64,000 nucleotides of DNA from Nonomuraea solani (GTDB lineage: Bacteria > Actinomycetota > Actinomycetes > Streptosporangiales > Streptosporangiaceae). The stretch's first letter is position 1, and each line of letters begins with the position of its first letter. The notes under the pieces are model-generated. The model saw only the letters and a list, made by a program, of their open reading frames with translations. It made no database searches and had not been told where the DNA came from. Shown here one piece after another: positions 25,578 to 33,724 of this stretch. The translations under genes were made by a program, and so were the position numbers. Location: NCBI RefSeq assembly GCF_900108335.1, contig NZ_FNVT01000016.1:186001-250000 (forward strand), read 5' to 3'.

Positions 25578-25682
25578 CTCTTTCAAGATCACAGCATCTG
25601 ACCAGGGGGACCGCTGACCTGGGCCAATTCCGGTCGAGTGACCGTGAGTTCCCTCGACTCCCCGTTGATCGCCGTCCGAACG

Positions 25683-25699
25683 GGCACGCAGCGGGCACG
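25683..25699. repeat. Paired GGCACG repeats, E1 left end
   Basis: Two GGCACG copies 11 bp apart, 106 bp from the core end at 25577. The 25578-25699 stretch matches 19659-19780 closely. Candidate integrase arm sites. Confidence 0.55.
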
Positions 25700-25800
25700 C
25701 GCCGGGTACGGATCTAAGCCCGCCAGGCCGTGTGAGGACATCGGCGTGTCGCGAGGCTGGATCGAGAAGCAGCCATGCACACTATGACCATATTCGTCAG

Positions 25801-25956
25801 TTGAGGCTAGGGGTTGGGGGGATCTGTTCAATTCAGATCGGCGCTATCGTTCTGACTGCTCTTGCACTCATCGGGACAAGATTTGCATGCCTGGCCCTAG
25901 TGAACGGAAAAACCAGGAAATCTAAGCACCGGAGAAAGAAAGGGGTTCGTCAATGA
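25801..25956 (+). CDS. Possible small membrane protein
   Basis: A short frame whose product has one hydrophobic segment (SIQIGAIVLTALALIGTRFA) and a basic tail (KTRKSKHRRKKGVRQ). The start is unclear (TTG 25801 is only a guess, without a ribosome site). Its TGA overlaps the ATG of the next tiny frame. The lower GC here than in the neighbours is typical of cargo. Confidence 0.3.
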   Translation: MRLGVGGICSIQIGAIVLTALALIGTRFACLALVNGKTRKSKHRRKKGVRQ

Positions 25957-26042
25957 ACGGTAAGTTGATCGCAGCGGCTGCACTGGAGACAGTGTGGGCA
26001 GTTGGCGTAAGCGTGCTGGCTGGCTCGCCACTCCTGACCTGA
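25953..26042 (+). CDS. Possible 29-residue hydrophobic micro-protein
   Basis: ATG 25953 overlaps the previous stop (ATGA), with AAGGGG 8-9 nt upstream. The product (NGKLIAAAALETVWAVGVSV, ending LAGSPLLT) is almost entirely hydrophobic. Translational coupling and the ribosome site are the only support for it as a gene. Confidence 0.35.
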   Translation: MNGKLIAAAALETVWAVGVSVLAGSPLLT

Positions 26043-26115
26043 GCTGACGAATGGCTGAACATGAATCTTGACTCGCTCGCTGGCATATGCTCCACCTTCT
26101 ATTCAAGGTCTCACT

Positions 26116-26910
26116 ATGGCAACTGACCTGGTGCCACCTGTATTGACAGGAATTTTTGCCCTGGCTGGCGGCCTCGGAGGCGTCATGCTAAGCGGCTGGG
26201 TCGTTCGACGTAACGACCAGCGCAAACTAGCGTCCGAGGATGCGCGGCGATGGCTCAACGATCGGCGCCAGATATACGCTCGCTATCTTGTCCTAGTGGA
26301 ATCAATGCATCGAGAAGTTGATCGTGTCGCAATGTTCTTGTCCTACGATGGTCGTAAACCAATAACAGGCGAGGACGCGGAGCTCTTGAAGGAGGGCATA
26401 TACGAGTACTATCACCGCTGGGACGATGAACTACAGCCTTTACTCCTCGAAGTGCAACTCATGGCTACGCCCTCTGTGGCCGATCTAGCGGACCGCATGT
26501 CTGGAGCTCTTTTGGAGATCGCCCCAGAAGCTCCAATAGGACATCCACCACCTACATTTATCGAGTACTACCCGGGATGGTTCCAGGCTCAAGATCTGCT
26601 TTCAATGCTACGGGACGCCATGAGGGAAGAGCTTGGGATGCCAGAGAAGCTATCCTCGACGGAGAGCAGGAAGGCCTCCGGCTGGCCATGGCTCGAAAGC
26701 CGCCCCTCTCGCAAAAGCTATGTGCAGCATGATCCGAATGGACGGCATTTTAGTGAAACGGAGGAGCAATTCCTTCCCCGCGTTGACGCAGAAGACCAAA
26801 AGGGCAGGGCGAGTACCGTCCCCCAACAATCGACCACGGTCCACATGCTCGCCGCGTCGACTACAAAGCGGAGACAGGCGCATATCGGATGGCGCTGGAG
26901 GAGAACATAG
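26116..26910 (+). CDS. Cargo protein with one N-terminal membrane segment
   Basis: A 264-residue protein I do not recognise. One transmembrane helix (TGIFALAGGLGGVMLSGWVV, about 9-29) is followed by a basic charged region and helices (RRWLNDRRQIYARYLVLVES). The C-terminal 80 residues look disordered. The layout, a single anchor then a helical cytosolic domain, is common in actinobacterial proteins of unknown function. GC is lower than in the core genome, which fits acquired cargo of unit E1. Confidence 0.55.
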   Translation: MATDLVPPVLTGIFALAGGLGGVMLSGWVVRRNDQRKLASEDARRWLNDRRQIYARYLVLVESMHREVDRVAMFLSYDGRKPITGEDAELLKEGIYEYYHRWDDELQPLLLEVQLMATPSVADLADRMSGALLEIAPEAPIGHPPPTFIEYYPGWFQAQDLLSMLRDAMREELGMPEKLSSTESRKASGWPWLESRPSRKSYVQHDPNGRHFSETEEQFLPRVDAEDQKGRASTVPQQSTTVHMLAASTTKRRQAHIGWRWRRT

Positions 26911-27004
26911 AATCGGGAATTGCTCGCGAATCGCAAGCACAGGTGTCCTGTCCTCGTGAACGTGCCACCGCGTGCACAACCGGGCGTTGCTTGCGGGACG
27001 CGCA

Positions 27005-27222
<218 letters not shown>

Positions 27223-27225
<3 letters not shown>

Positions 27226-28080
27226 TTTGTTTTGGCTGTGCTTATCCAACGGTCGAAGAGCCATGATCATGGCGGCAGAGCCTCCGTTCTTCGCCCAGGT
27301 GACCCCCACAAGGCGAGCACGCGAGCTCTCTCCCGCCTCTCGCAGAGCTTTGGGAGCATACGGGGCTACGTTCATTCCTTTGATAATCATGGAGGGGATG
27401 AACTTGTCGTTCAAGTCGCCGAAGACCTGCGCTTCCCCGGAACCATCTGGGAGCATGTGAGAAGCAATGCACGATTCGCTAACTACATCTCCTGCTTTAT
27501 TTGCTACGCGTCGGTTCAACTCCGCAGCGGCTTCCCTTATGATCACAGGATCGCGACGGCGAGCCACTTCGTCTTTGAGATTCCTCACCTCATCGTCTTC
27601 GACGTGCATACTCTGACCTGTGACGAAGTGTTTTATTCCTCGCACGCGTGCATGACTGATGAAGAAGTACTCACGTGGAGCGGCTAGATCTGCACCTTGT
27701 AGGCTTTGGAAGCTGGATATGGCATACAAGTGCGGCACCGGACCCTCATACGCCATCAGTGTGAATGTGTGCCATCGGTGCTCCGCTGGAACGGTCTTCA
27801 GCCAGATATTTCCTTCGTCCCGCACCCTCTCCACAACATCTCGCATCGATCTTTGGCCCGGTAAATGTTCGAGGATTCGACCCAGCCACTTGGCTGTGTC
27901 ATGGCTGCCCCAACTGGCGAGACCGGTGTAGCACAGGAGGCCCGACCATCCCGTGTAGTGGAGGACCACTTGCTTCTGGGCTGAGCTGCTGACGATGGCG
28001 CCTGTGTCCCCGCGCGTGAGGCGAAAATCCGAGGTCTGTACGCTCAAGGATCTGCTGGCCACGGTTACGTTCAGCGTCAA
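27223..28080 (-). CDS. Proteasome-like Ntn-hydrolase candidate (cargo)
   Basis: A 285-residue protein beginning M-T-L-N-V-T-V. After Met removal the first residue would be Thr1, with Asp17 in SDFR and Lys35 in AQKQVV. That nearly matches the Thr1/Asp17/Lys33 set of HslV and proteasome beta subunits. The following VVLHYTGWSGLLCYTGLASW strand pair also fits the fold. The later part holds a GSGEAQVFGD loop and a final VGVTWAKNGGSAAMIMAL strand pair. It is a lone gene with no ATPase partner. Relatives I recall are uncharacterised, so peptidase activity is inferred. The stop lies at the edge of repeat B. Confidence 0.55.
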
Positions 28081-28183
28081 GGGGTTCTCCTGGTTGACCA
28101 GCCCAAAGTGAACAAGGGCGCCCGGCTACGTCGAGACTGTACGACACATGAACTGTGGTTGCTCCGGTCGCGCCCGGAGTCGC

Positions 28184-28225
28184 CGGCGGCCGGGACCGGC
28201 CCCCAGGCCGCACGCCCGGCCGCCG
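28184..28225. repeat. Nested palindromic repeat, copy D
   Basis: An 11-bp arm CGGCGGCCGGG pairs with CCCGGCCGCCG across the same 20-nt loop as copy C (22921-22940), one base different. Arms differ from copy C but remain paired. It sits in the 236-bp gap between the Ntn-like gene and the HTH regulator, which otherwise holds nothing recognisable. Confidence 0.65.
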
Positions 28226-28316
28226 AGCGGACGCAGGGCGCGAGGCGGCGCGGAGCGCCGCCGCCTTGATACCTACAAGAACAAATCGGCAGTGCACGGC
28301 GACCCGCCCGGTGTGG

Positions 28317-29789
28317 TCACGCGGACGATTGGCTCAAGCTCCGGTGTGCCGCGTTGATGGCGGCCAGCAGTTCACGAGCTGAGGCGTCGCGCTTGCCGGT
28401 GAGGGCGTTCTCCACTCCGGTGAGCTGTTGGAAGGCCCAGCGGGATTCGGTGCGCTGGGCGGTCTCCAGGGCTTGGCGTCCGCTGGTGATGCCTTCGTTG
28501 AGGTCGCCGATGCGGAGTTGGGCGGCGGCGATGTCGGCGTGGACGGCGGCGATCTTCTTGTGGTCGGTCTCGTGTGAGAGGGCGTTGAGGGCGGCTTGGC
28601 CTTCGTCGATGACACGTTGTTCGTCGCCGAGGCTGACGTAGGTCGAGAGCCGGTAGGCCGCCATCCGGCCGGAGTCCAAGAAGCGGGTCCAGGCTCGTTC
28701 ACGCTGCGGACGAGCTGCGCCGTACGCATCCCTCGCCTGCTCCATGCGGATCAGCGCCTGGCGGTCGCAGAGGGCGGCGAGCTCTTCGGCTTCGCGTGCC
28801 AGCAGCCAAGCGCGGGTGGCATTGTCACCCTGGGCCGGTAGGTACTGCTGGGCCAGGCGGATGTTCTGGACGGCGGGGGCACCCCGAACGGCATAGGAGC
28901 GGTAGGCGTAAGCGCAGGCTTGAATGATCGGGTGCCCGCTCTCCTGCGCCGCCAACGTGGCGATGCGATCAAAGGCGGCGGACTGCCCCGGTTGCTTGAT
29001 CTCCCAGGCGATCCACGAGGCCAGAACTGCGGCTTCGCCGGTGGTGGCAGCTAGCCGGCGGCGGAGGCGGTCGGGGAGTCCTGCCTGGAGGAGCGTGCTC
29101 AGCTCGTTGAGGTGTGCGGTAAGGCCCTGGTAGAGGCTGCGGGCGGGCATGGTCTCTTCGAGGCGGTGGAAGCCGACCGTACGGGCTTCGAGGCGTTCCA
29201 CCGTGTCCTCTTGATCGGCGCGAGTGCCGGAGAGGGCCAGGGTGAGGCGCTCCCAGGGGTTGGCGATGGAGGCGGCGCTTTCGGCGGTCAGTCCGGCTGC
29301 GATGAGCAGCATCGTTCGGCGGTCCATGTGGCCATCCAGCCTTCCCACGATCCAGGCCAGCGTCAGCACGTCAACGTCGCAAGCGTCGTCCGGCTGGCGC
29401 GAGCCGATGACTACTTGTTCCACGTTAAGGAGGCTGCTTGCTGGTGTTCCATCCCACGCCGGGATGGGTGTGGGCGGGAGTGGGACGCCGGTGAGGATCC
29501 GCGGGGCCAGGCCGAGAGTCATGCGGGCAGGGTCGGGCATGTTCAGGCCCTCGGCGATGCGCTCGAACACGTCGAGTGCGACGACTTGGGCCTTGCCCTT
29601 CATGTACTCGCTGACTTTGCCCTGGCTGAAGCCCACGGCGACGCCGATGCGGGTTTGGCTGACGCCCGCGTACTGGCGGACGAGTCGGAAGAGATGGCCG
29701 ATGTCGCGATTTGTGAGGGCGGTGCGCATTTCGGGGCGTTGCCACAGGTCGGCCGGTATGACGACCGGTTCGGCCCCGTCTGCGGGCAT
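28317..29789 (-). CDS. XRE helix-turn-helix regulator with TPR-like C-terminal domain
   Basis: A 490-residue protein. The helix-turn-helix lies near residues 32-65 (LFRLVRQYAGVSQTRIGVAV, GFSQGKVSEYMKGKA). A long helical part with paired repeats follows, ending ELLAAINAAHRSLSQ. This layout resembles the NsdA/BldD-associated regulator group of actinomycetes. ATG 29789 has AAGGGG upstream; a GTG at 29837 lacks a ribosome site. It is encoded inside unit E1, divergent from small E1 genes, and may control the element or host development. Confidence 0.75.
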   Translation of the reverse strand: MPADGAEPVVIPADLWQRPEMRTALTNRDIGHLFRLVRQYAGVSQTRIGVAVGFSQGKVSEYMKGKAQVVALDVFERIAEGLNMPDPARMTLGLAPRILTGVPLPPTPIPAWDGTPASSLLNVEQVVIGSRQPDDACDVDVLTLAWIVGRLDGHMDRRTMLLIAAGLTAESAASIANPWERLTLALSGTRADQEDTVERLEARTVGFHRLEETMPARSLYQGLTAHLNELSTLLQAGLPDRLRRRLAATTGEAAVLASWIAWEIKQPGQSAAFDRIATLAAQESGHPIIQACAYAYRSYAVRGAPAVQNIRLAQQYLPAQGDNATRAWLLAREAEELAALCDRQALIRMEQARDAYGAARPQRERAWTRFLDSGRMAAYRLSTYVSLGDEQRVIDEGQAALNALSHETDHKKIAAVHADIAAAQLRIGDLNEGITSGRQALETAQRTESRWAFQQLTGVENALTGKRDASARELLAAINAAHRSLSQSSA

Positions 29790-29932
29790 GTGCCGTTTCC
29801 CCTTGCGTCCTTGGACTGCCGGTAACTCCACGCTCACGGTTCGGAGTTATCCCGTCAAGGGATATTGCTGATCCCGTCCGAGGAGTCCGGCTCGGGATGG
29901 GTTGCCTTGTCGCAGGTGAAGACGCTTGTCCC

Positions 29933-30109
29933 ATGACTCGAAGCGATCAACCGACAAGTGAGAGGTGCCGGGCCTGCCGGTCCAAGGGATGGCGCTGGGT
30001 GCGTAAGAGCCGTGCCGATGCGCTGCGCCGGATCGACGGGGCCCCGGTCGAGCTTGTGCAGGTGACCTGCTTCGAGTGCTCAGGTGTCGGCAGAAAGCGA
30101 GCGACGTAG
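29933..30109 (+). CDS. Small zinc-ribbon-like protein
   Basis: A 58-residue protein with two CxxC pairs (CRACRSKGWRWVRK and VTCFECSGVGRK), like the DnaJ-type zinc knuckle. Proteins of this kind are frequent in AICEs, but their role is not known. Its TAG overlaps the GTG of the next gene by one base. Confidence 0.55.
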   Translation: MTRSDQPTSERCRACRSKGWRWVRKSRADALRRIDGAPVELVQVTCFECSGVGRKRAT

Positions 30110-30396
30110 TGGAGATCATCACGGACTGCATCAGTCCGCACGTCGGCAAGGTTCGGGAGGGGTACATGCGGTTGGTCTGGCGCGAGACGTCGAAGATCAA
30201 GGAGCGTGCCCGGGTGGTGGCCTGGTCGTGTCACTGCCGGTCGGCTGTGTACGAGCTGTGTCGCGCGGGCGGTCAGTCCTACATCCGCCGGACGGACTAC
30301 GACGAGAAGGGGGAGACGGTCTACGAGACCTATCGGTGGTCGTTCATCAAGGCTTCCGAGGTCTGGGCCGCCTTGCTTGAAGGTCGAACGGTTTAG
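30109..30396 (+). CDS. Conserved AICE hypothetical protein
   Basis: A 95-residue protein from GTG 30109, translationally coupled to the zinc-ribbon gene (TAGTG). Visible features: EGYMRLVWRETSKIKERARV, then SCHCRSAVYELCRAGGQSYI and a Trp/Tyr-rich end. No known motif. Confidence 0.55.
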   Translation: MEIITDCISPHVGKVREGYMRLVWRETSKIKERARVVAWSCHCRSAVYELCRAGGQSYIRRTDYDEKGETVYETYRWSFIKASEVWAALLEGRTV

Positions 30397-30503
30397 GTGG
30401 GTTCGACGGCGCGGTGCCTGAAACGGGGCCGCGCCGTCGTCGTTGGGGGTATGTCTATCTGTCGCTGGAAGGGGTTGCCTAAGCAGCATGCGCTGATAGC
30501 CTG

Positions 30504-30517
30504 CTTGGCTAGACAGG
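30504..30517. promoter_or_regulatory. KorSA-like operator in GntR gene promoter
   Basis: CTTG-GCTAGA-CAGG, an imperfect dyad with the same arm size and spacing as the sites at 32853 and 32892. It lies 22 bp before the GntR start, consistent with autorepression. Confidence 0.45.
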
Positions 30518-30538
30518 CATGCTGAATGTGGAGCCCTG

Positions 30539-31270
30539 ATGTCATTTGAGTACACGCCTCCGAAGTACGCGCAACTGATCGCGGAACTGGAGCGGCGCAT
30601 CGACTCGGGCGAGTATCCGCCCGGCTCCCTGCTGCCCAGCGAACACCAGCTCATGGCCGAATTCGCCATGGCGCGCCCGACCGTCGTCAAAGCCCTCGGC
30701 GTCCTACGCGATCAGGGCTGGATCGTCACCCACCAGGGCAAGGGCCGTTTCGTACGCGGTCGCCCAGCCATCCCAACGGGTCAGCAAGTGAGGGCCGGGC
30801 GGGAACTTCTCGACCGCCGAGAGGTCCAGGCTTCCAGTCGGCTGCTCACGGCCGGAGAGGTGGAAGCACCGAACAGGATCGCGGCCTACCTCGGGATCAA
30901 GGCCAAGTCGTCCGTCGTGCTGCGCCGGACCCTGGTAGAGCACGACAACGAACCGACCGAGATCTCTTCGACATGGCTTCCGGTCGAGGTAGCGCAGGGG
31001 ACGGCGCTGGTCGAGTCCGAGGAGTTGAAGCAGGGCGTCCGCCGATACGTTGAGGCTGCGGCCGGCACAGCGCTTGATCACATCATCGAGCACATCACCG
31101 CGCGTAACCCCACCAAGGAGGAGTGCACGCTCCTCGCTGTCAAGAGTTCCGCCGCGCTGCTGACCGTCTATGCCGTCGCCTGCGATGCCACCGGGAAACC
31201 GTGGGTCGTGGTCGAGTCCCTGCTACCAGGGGATCGGCACGAGTTGGAGGACGCATACCCCATCCGGTGA
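30539..31270 (+). CDS. GntR/UTRA-family repressor (KorSA-like)
   Basis: A 243-residue protein. The N-terminal winged helix-turn-helix is typical (YAQLIAELERRIDSGEYPPG, LPSEHQLMAEFAMARPTVVK), followed by a UTRA ligand domain (SSVVLRRTLVEHDNEPTEIS, then STWLPVEVA). In pSAM2 the GntR-type KorSA represses its own gene and pra. The position in the AICE and the shared operators here suggest the same role: keeping the element integrated and silent. Confidence 0.8.
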   Translation: MSFEYTPPKYAQLIAELERRIDSGEYPPGSLLPSEHQLMAEFAMARPTVVKALGVLRDQGWIVTHQGKGRFVRGRPAIPTGQQVRAGRELLDRREVQASSRLLTAGEVEAPNRIAAYLGIKAKSSVVLRRTLVEHDNEPTEISSTWLPVEVAQGTALVESEELKQGVRRYVEAAAGTALDHIIEHITARNPTKEECTLLAVKSSAALLTVYAVACDATGKPWVVVESLLPGDRHELEDAYPIR

Positions 31271-31286
31271 GAGGGGGCTTCGCTGA

Positions 31287-32693
31287 CTACGGGGTCGGCG
31301 CGACCGACTGCCGCCACTCCAGAGCCTCGGCCGTGTCTCGGTATTCCAGGAGGTGTTGACCTGCGATCTTCTGCAACAGGTCTCGCACCTCCGCTGGAGT
31401 GGCGTGGAAGAACTCCCGCCGCAGGTTCACCTTGTTGAGCCGCCGATCGGTCAGTTCGGCGTGCAGGCGCCCCTCCAGCCCTACGGCGTCCTCGCTGAAG
31501 ATCAGCGCGTGTGTGTCGAACCTGAACGGCACCGACGCGTCACCCAGTTCGCGTACGCGGTCTTCGGGCTCCAGCCGGCGAGTCATGCCGATCTTCACCA
31601 CGTTCTCGCCGAACGCGCCGATGTTGGAGATGACGTACACGTACCCGGCCCTGACGTTCGCTTCACGGGCCTCGACGTCGGAGACCGCCGCACCGATCTC
31701 CTCCAGCTTGGCCTTCAGCTCGTCCACGCTCTCGGCGGACGCGGCGCCGTTCTTCAGCAGCTTGGCCAGCGCCGATCGATAGTGCGCTTCCTCCTTGCGC
31801 AGCCGGGTCTTCTCGCGCTCGAACTCGCGGCGGGCGGCCTCTTCCTCCCGCTGCTGCTCGCGCTGCGCCCGGACGAGTTCCTTCTCCTCCTCCTGCTTGG
31901 CCAGGTGGTCGGCCGTCAACTCCAGTTCGTAGATCCGCGTGCGGTGATAGCCGGGATTGACATGGATGTTCATCGTCCGTCCCAGCTTGACGATCGACTC
32001 CACGACTTTCTCCAGCCGATCGATCGCCGACTGCAGCTTGTATGGGCGCATGGTCCGTACGCAGTTGTCCGCCTCGGCGTTGTAGGCGCGCAACATCAGC
32101 TTGGAGAAGTCGCGCACCATTTTCCGTCCCTCGGACGCGGACCCGTTCACCTGCCAGTTCGTGGCGCCGACGACGGCCTGCCCTTCCTTGGCCATCGCCT
32201 TGATGCGCGCTTTCACCTGAGCGAGCTTGTCCTTGTATGCCACTGCGTCGCTCAGCGGATGCCGATACTCGTAGACGCCCACCTCTTGCAGCAGGACCGT
32301 CTCCTCGGTCTGCACGACCCGCTGCTCTGTCTCACGCAGCCGTCGGTTCGCGTCGTTGATGGCGACTTGCAGCCCAGCATGCTCCACGTGCAACGCCTCG
32401 GTCATAGCCGAGACGCGCATGGCATCCATCCCGCCCAGTCGCTCCACCCATGCGCGGAGCTGGGCGTTCTCCTCTTCCAGACGTTTCTTGCCGCCGAACA
32501 GCCCGCCGCTCTTGCGTTCCGGTTGCTCCGATACGCCCGGAGGCGCTGTAGCCGGCGGATCCTCGGGAATCCAGAACTCCCAGCCCGCAGGAGCCGGAGG
32601 CCACGACGGATCCGGACGCCATCCCTGTGGAGGCTTCCACTCGCGAGGCGGTACCGGCCATCCAGGAGGAGAGTTGAACCGGTACTCAGGCAT
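31287..32693 (-). CDS. DUF4041/T5orf172 protein with C-terminal GIY-YIG-like domain
   Basis: A 468-residue protein. A Pro/Trp-rich N-terminus (PPREWKPPQGWRPDPSWPPA) comes first. It is followed by a long coiled coil (about 70-330, including LVRAQREQQREEEAARREFE). The C-terminal T5orf172 domain (GYVYVISNIGAFGENVVKIG, then LEGRLHAELTDRRLNKVNLR and REFFHATP) is of the GIY-YIG nuclease superfamily. ATG 32693 follows GAGGAG. DUF4041-T5orf172 proteins occur on phages and mobile elements; the nuclease role is family-based. As AICE cargo it might act in DNA defence or element competition. Confidence 0.78.
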   Translation of the reverse strand: MPEYRFNSPPGWPVPPREWKPPQGWRPDPSWPPAPAGWEFWIPEDPPATAPPGVSEQPERKSGGLFGGKKRLEEENAQLRAWVERLGGMDAMRVSAMTEALHVEHAGLQVAINDANRRLRETEQRVVQTEETVLLQEVGVYEYRHPLSDAVAYKDKLAQVKARIKAMAKEGQAVVGATNWQVNGSASEGRKMVRDFSKLMLRAYNAEADNCVRTMRPYKLQSAIDRLEKVVESIVKLGRTMNIHVNPGYHRTRIYELELTADHLAKQEEEKELVRAQREQQREEEAARREFEREKTRLRKEEAHYRSALAKLLKNGAASAESVDELKAKLEEIGAAVSDVEAREANVRAGYVYVISNIGAFGENVVKIGMTRRLEPEDRVRELGDASVPFRFDTHALIFSEDAVGLEGRLHAELTDRRLNKVNLRREFFHATPAEVRDLLQKIAGQHLLEYRDTAEALEWRQSVAPTP

Positions 32694-32852
32694 GAGCGCT
32701 CCTCACGGTGAAGACGGCAAGCCGTACACAGGAGAGATAGCTGTGAGCGCCGCAAGAGTTACAGGAAGCAAGCAATCGAAGCCGCGATATTCCTCTTTGT
32801 CCTAGTTTCGCTAGCCGGGGTTCCAGCTTTCTTCGTACTCGGTTCTTGGTTT

Positions 32853-32905
32853 ACTTGACTGGCCAAGTGGTCATGATGCCTAATGAAGCTACTTGATCAG
32901 CCAAG
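32853..32905. promoter_or_regulatory. Two KorSA-like operators ahead of pra-like gene
   Basis: ACTTG-ACTGGC-CAAGT (32853-32868, perfect arms) and CTTG-ATCAGC-CAAG (32892-32905, perfect arms), about 38 bp apart. They lie 34-86 bp before the Pra-like start. With 30504-30517 they define CTTG-N6-CAAG. TTGACT of the first site could be a -35 element. They are probably bound by the GntR protein encoded at 30539. Confidence 0.6.
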
Positions 32906-32938
32906 CAGCCTAACCGCTCAAGAGGAGAAGTGATCCAC

Positions 32939-33352
32939 ATGGCAATGCAGGGACCCATCCCCGTCACGTTCGTCCAGGTCTTCCCGCACGGCTGCTACAC
33001 GGTCGGGGAGGTCGAGCAGGTCAAGGACTTCGAGACCTCCACGAACGGCCGGTTCGTCCAGGCGCGGGACAAGCAGACGGGCGAACTCGTCTGGCAGATC
33101 CCCGTCATGGACGCCGACCCGTCGCTCAAAGCGGCTCAGAAGACCGTGGCGGTCAAGATCCTCAGCCCCACACAGCCGGTCGCCCCGGCTGCCGTCGCGG
33201 GGCTGCCGTTCACGCCGGTCGAGTTCGACGGCATGACCGTCACCCCGTACGTCAACGGCTCCGGCCGACTCGCCTACTCCATCAAGGCACGGCAGATGCT
33301 CGCGCCCCGCACCAACACCACCAAGTCCAACGGCAAGGAGGTCGCCGCATGA
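32939..33352 (+). CDS. pra: Pra-like activator of replication, integration and excision
   Basis: A 137-residue protein (MAMQGPIPVTFVQVFPHGCY, then EQVKDFETSTNGRFVQARDK and PFTPVEFDGMTVTPYVNGSG). It fits, in sequence pattern and length, the proteins annotated as plasmid replication, integration and excision activator in AICEs (family knowledge). In pSAM2 Pra turns on rep-xis-int. A GTG at 32930 is possible. It heads the transfer and replication operon, behind two KorSA-like operators. Confidence 0.72.
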   Translation: MAMQGPIPVTFVQVFPHGCYTVGEVEQVKDFETSTNGRFVQARDKQTGELVWQIPVMDADPSLKAAQKTVAVKILSPTQPVAPAAVAGLPFTPVEFDGMTVTPYVNGSGRLAYSIKARQMLAPRTNTTKSNGKEVAA

Positions 33353-33642
33353 ACGACGGCTACAGCTACACCGTCATCCGCGTCCAGCCCAACGAGCAGA
33401 CCCACATCGGCGTCTCGATCTACCCCGACGCCCTGGCCGAGGTGAAGTACTTCCCGGCCAAAGAGCACTCCCACGCCTTCATCACCATCACGCACGGCGT
33501 CGCGGACGTGACCATCGGCACCACGAACACGGCCGAGATCACCGACGAGCACGTCACCTTCGCCCGCCACCTGCTCAACGCGGCGGCGGCCTTCCTCGCC
33601 GACTGCGAGCGGCTGCACGCCGAACAACAGGCTGCGGCCTGA
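33349..33642 (+). CDS. Conserved AICE hypothetical protein
   Basis: A 97-residue protein whose ATG overlaps the pra-like stop (ATGA). It contains VKYFPAKEHSHAFITITHGV and a final helix ARHLLNAAAAFLADCERLHA. I do not recognise a function; the same gene is commonly found next to pra-like genes. Confidence 0.65.
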   Translation: MNDGYSYTVIRVQPNEQTHIGVSIYPDALAEVKYFPAKEHSHAFITITHGVADVTIGTTNTAEITDEHVTFARHLLNAAAAFLADCERLHAEQQAAA

Positions 33643-33724
33643 CAAGCAAGCGGGGCCGCTGGAACTGGTCCTTCCGGCGGCCCCTCATCTCCCCTGACGC
33701 GAATCACGAGAGGTCTTCAGCCTA

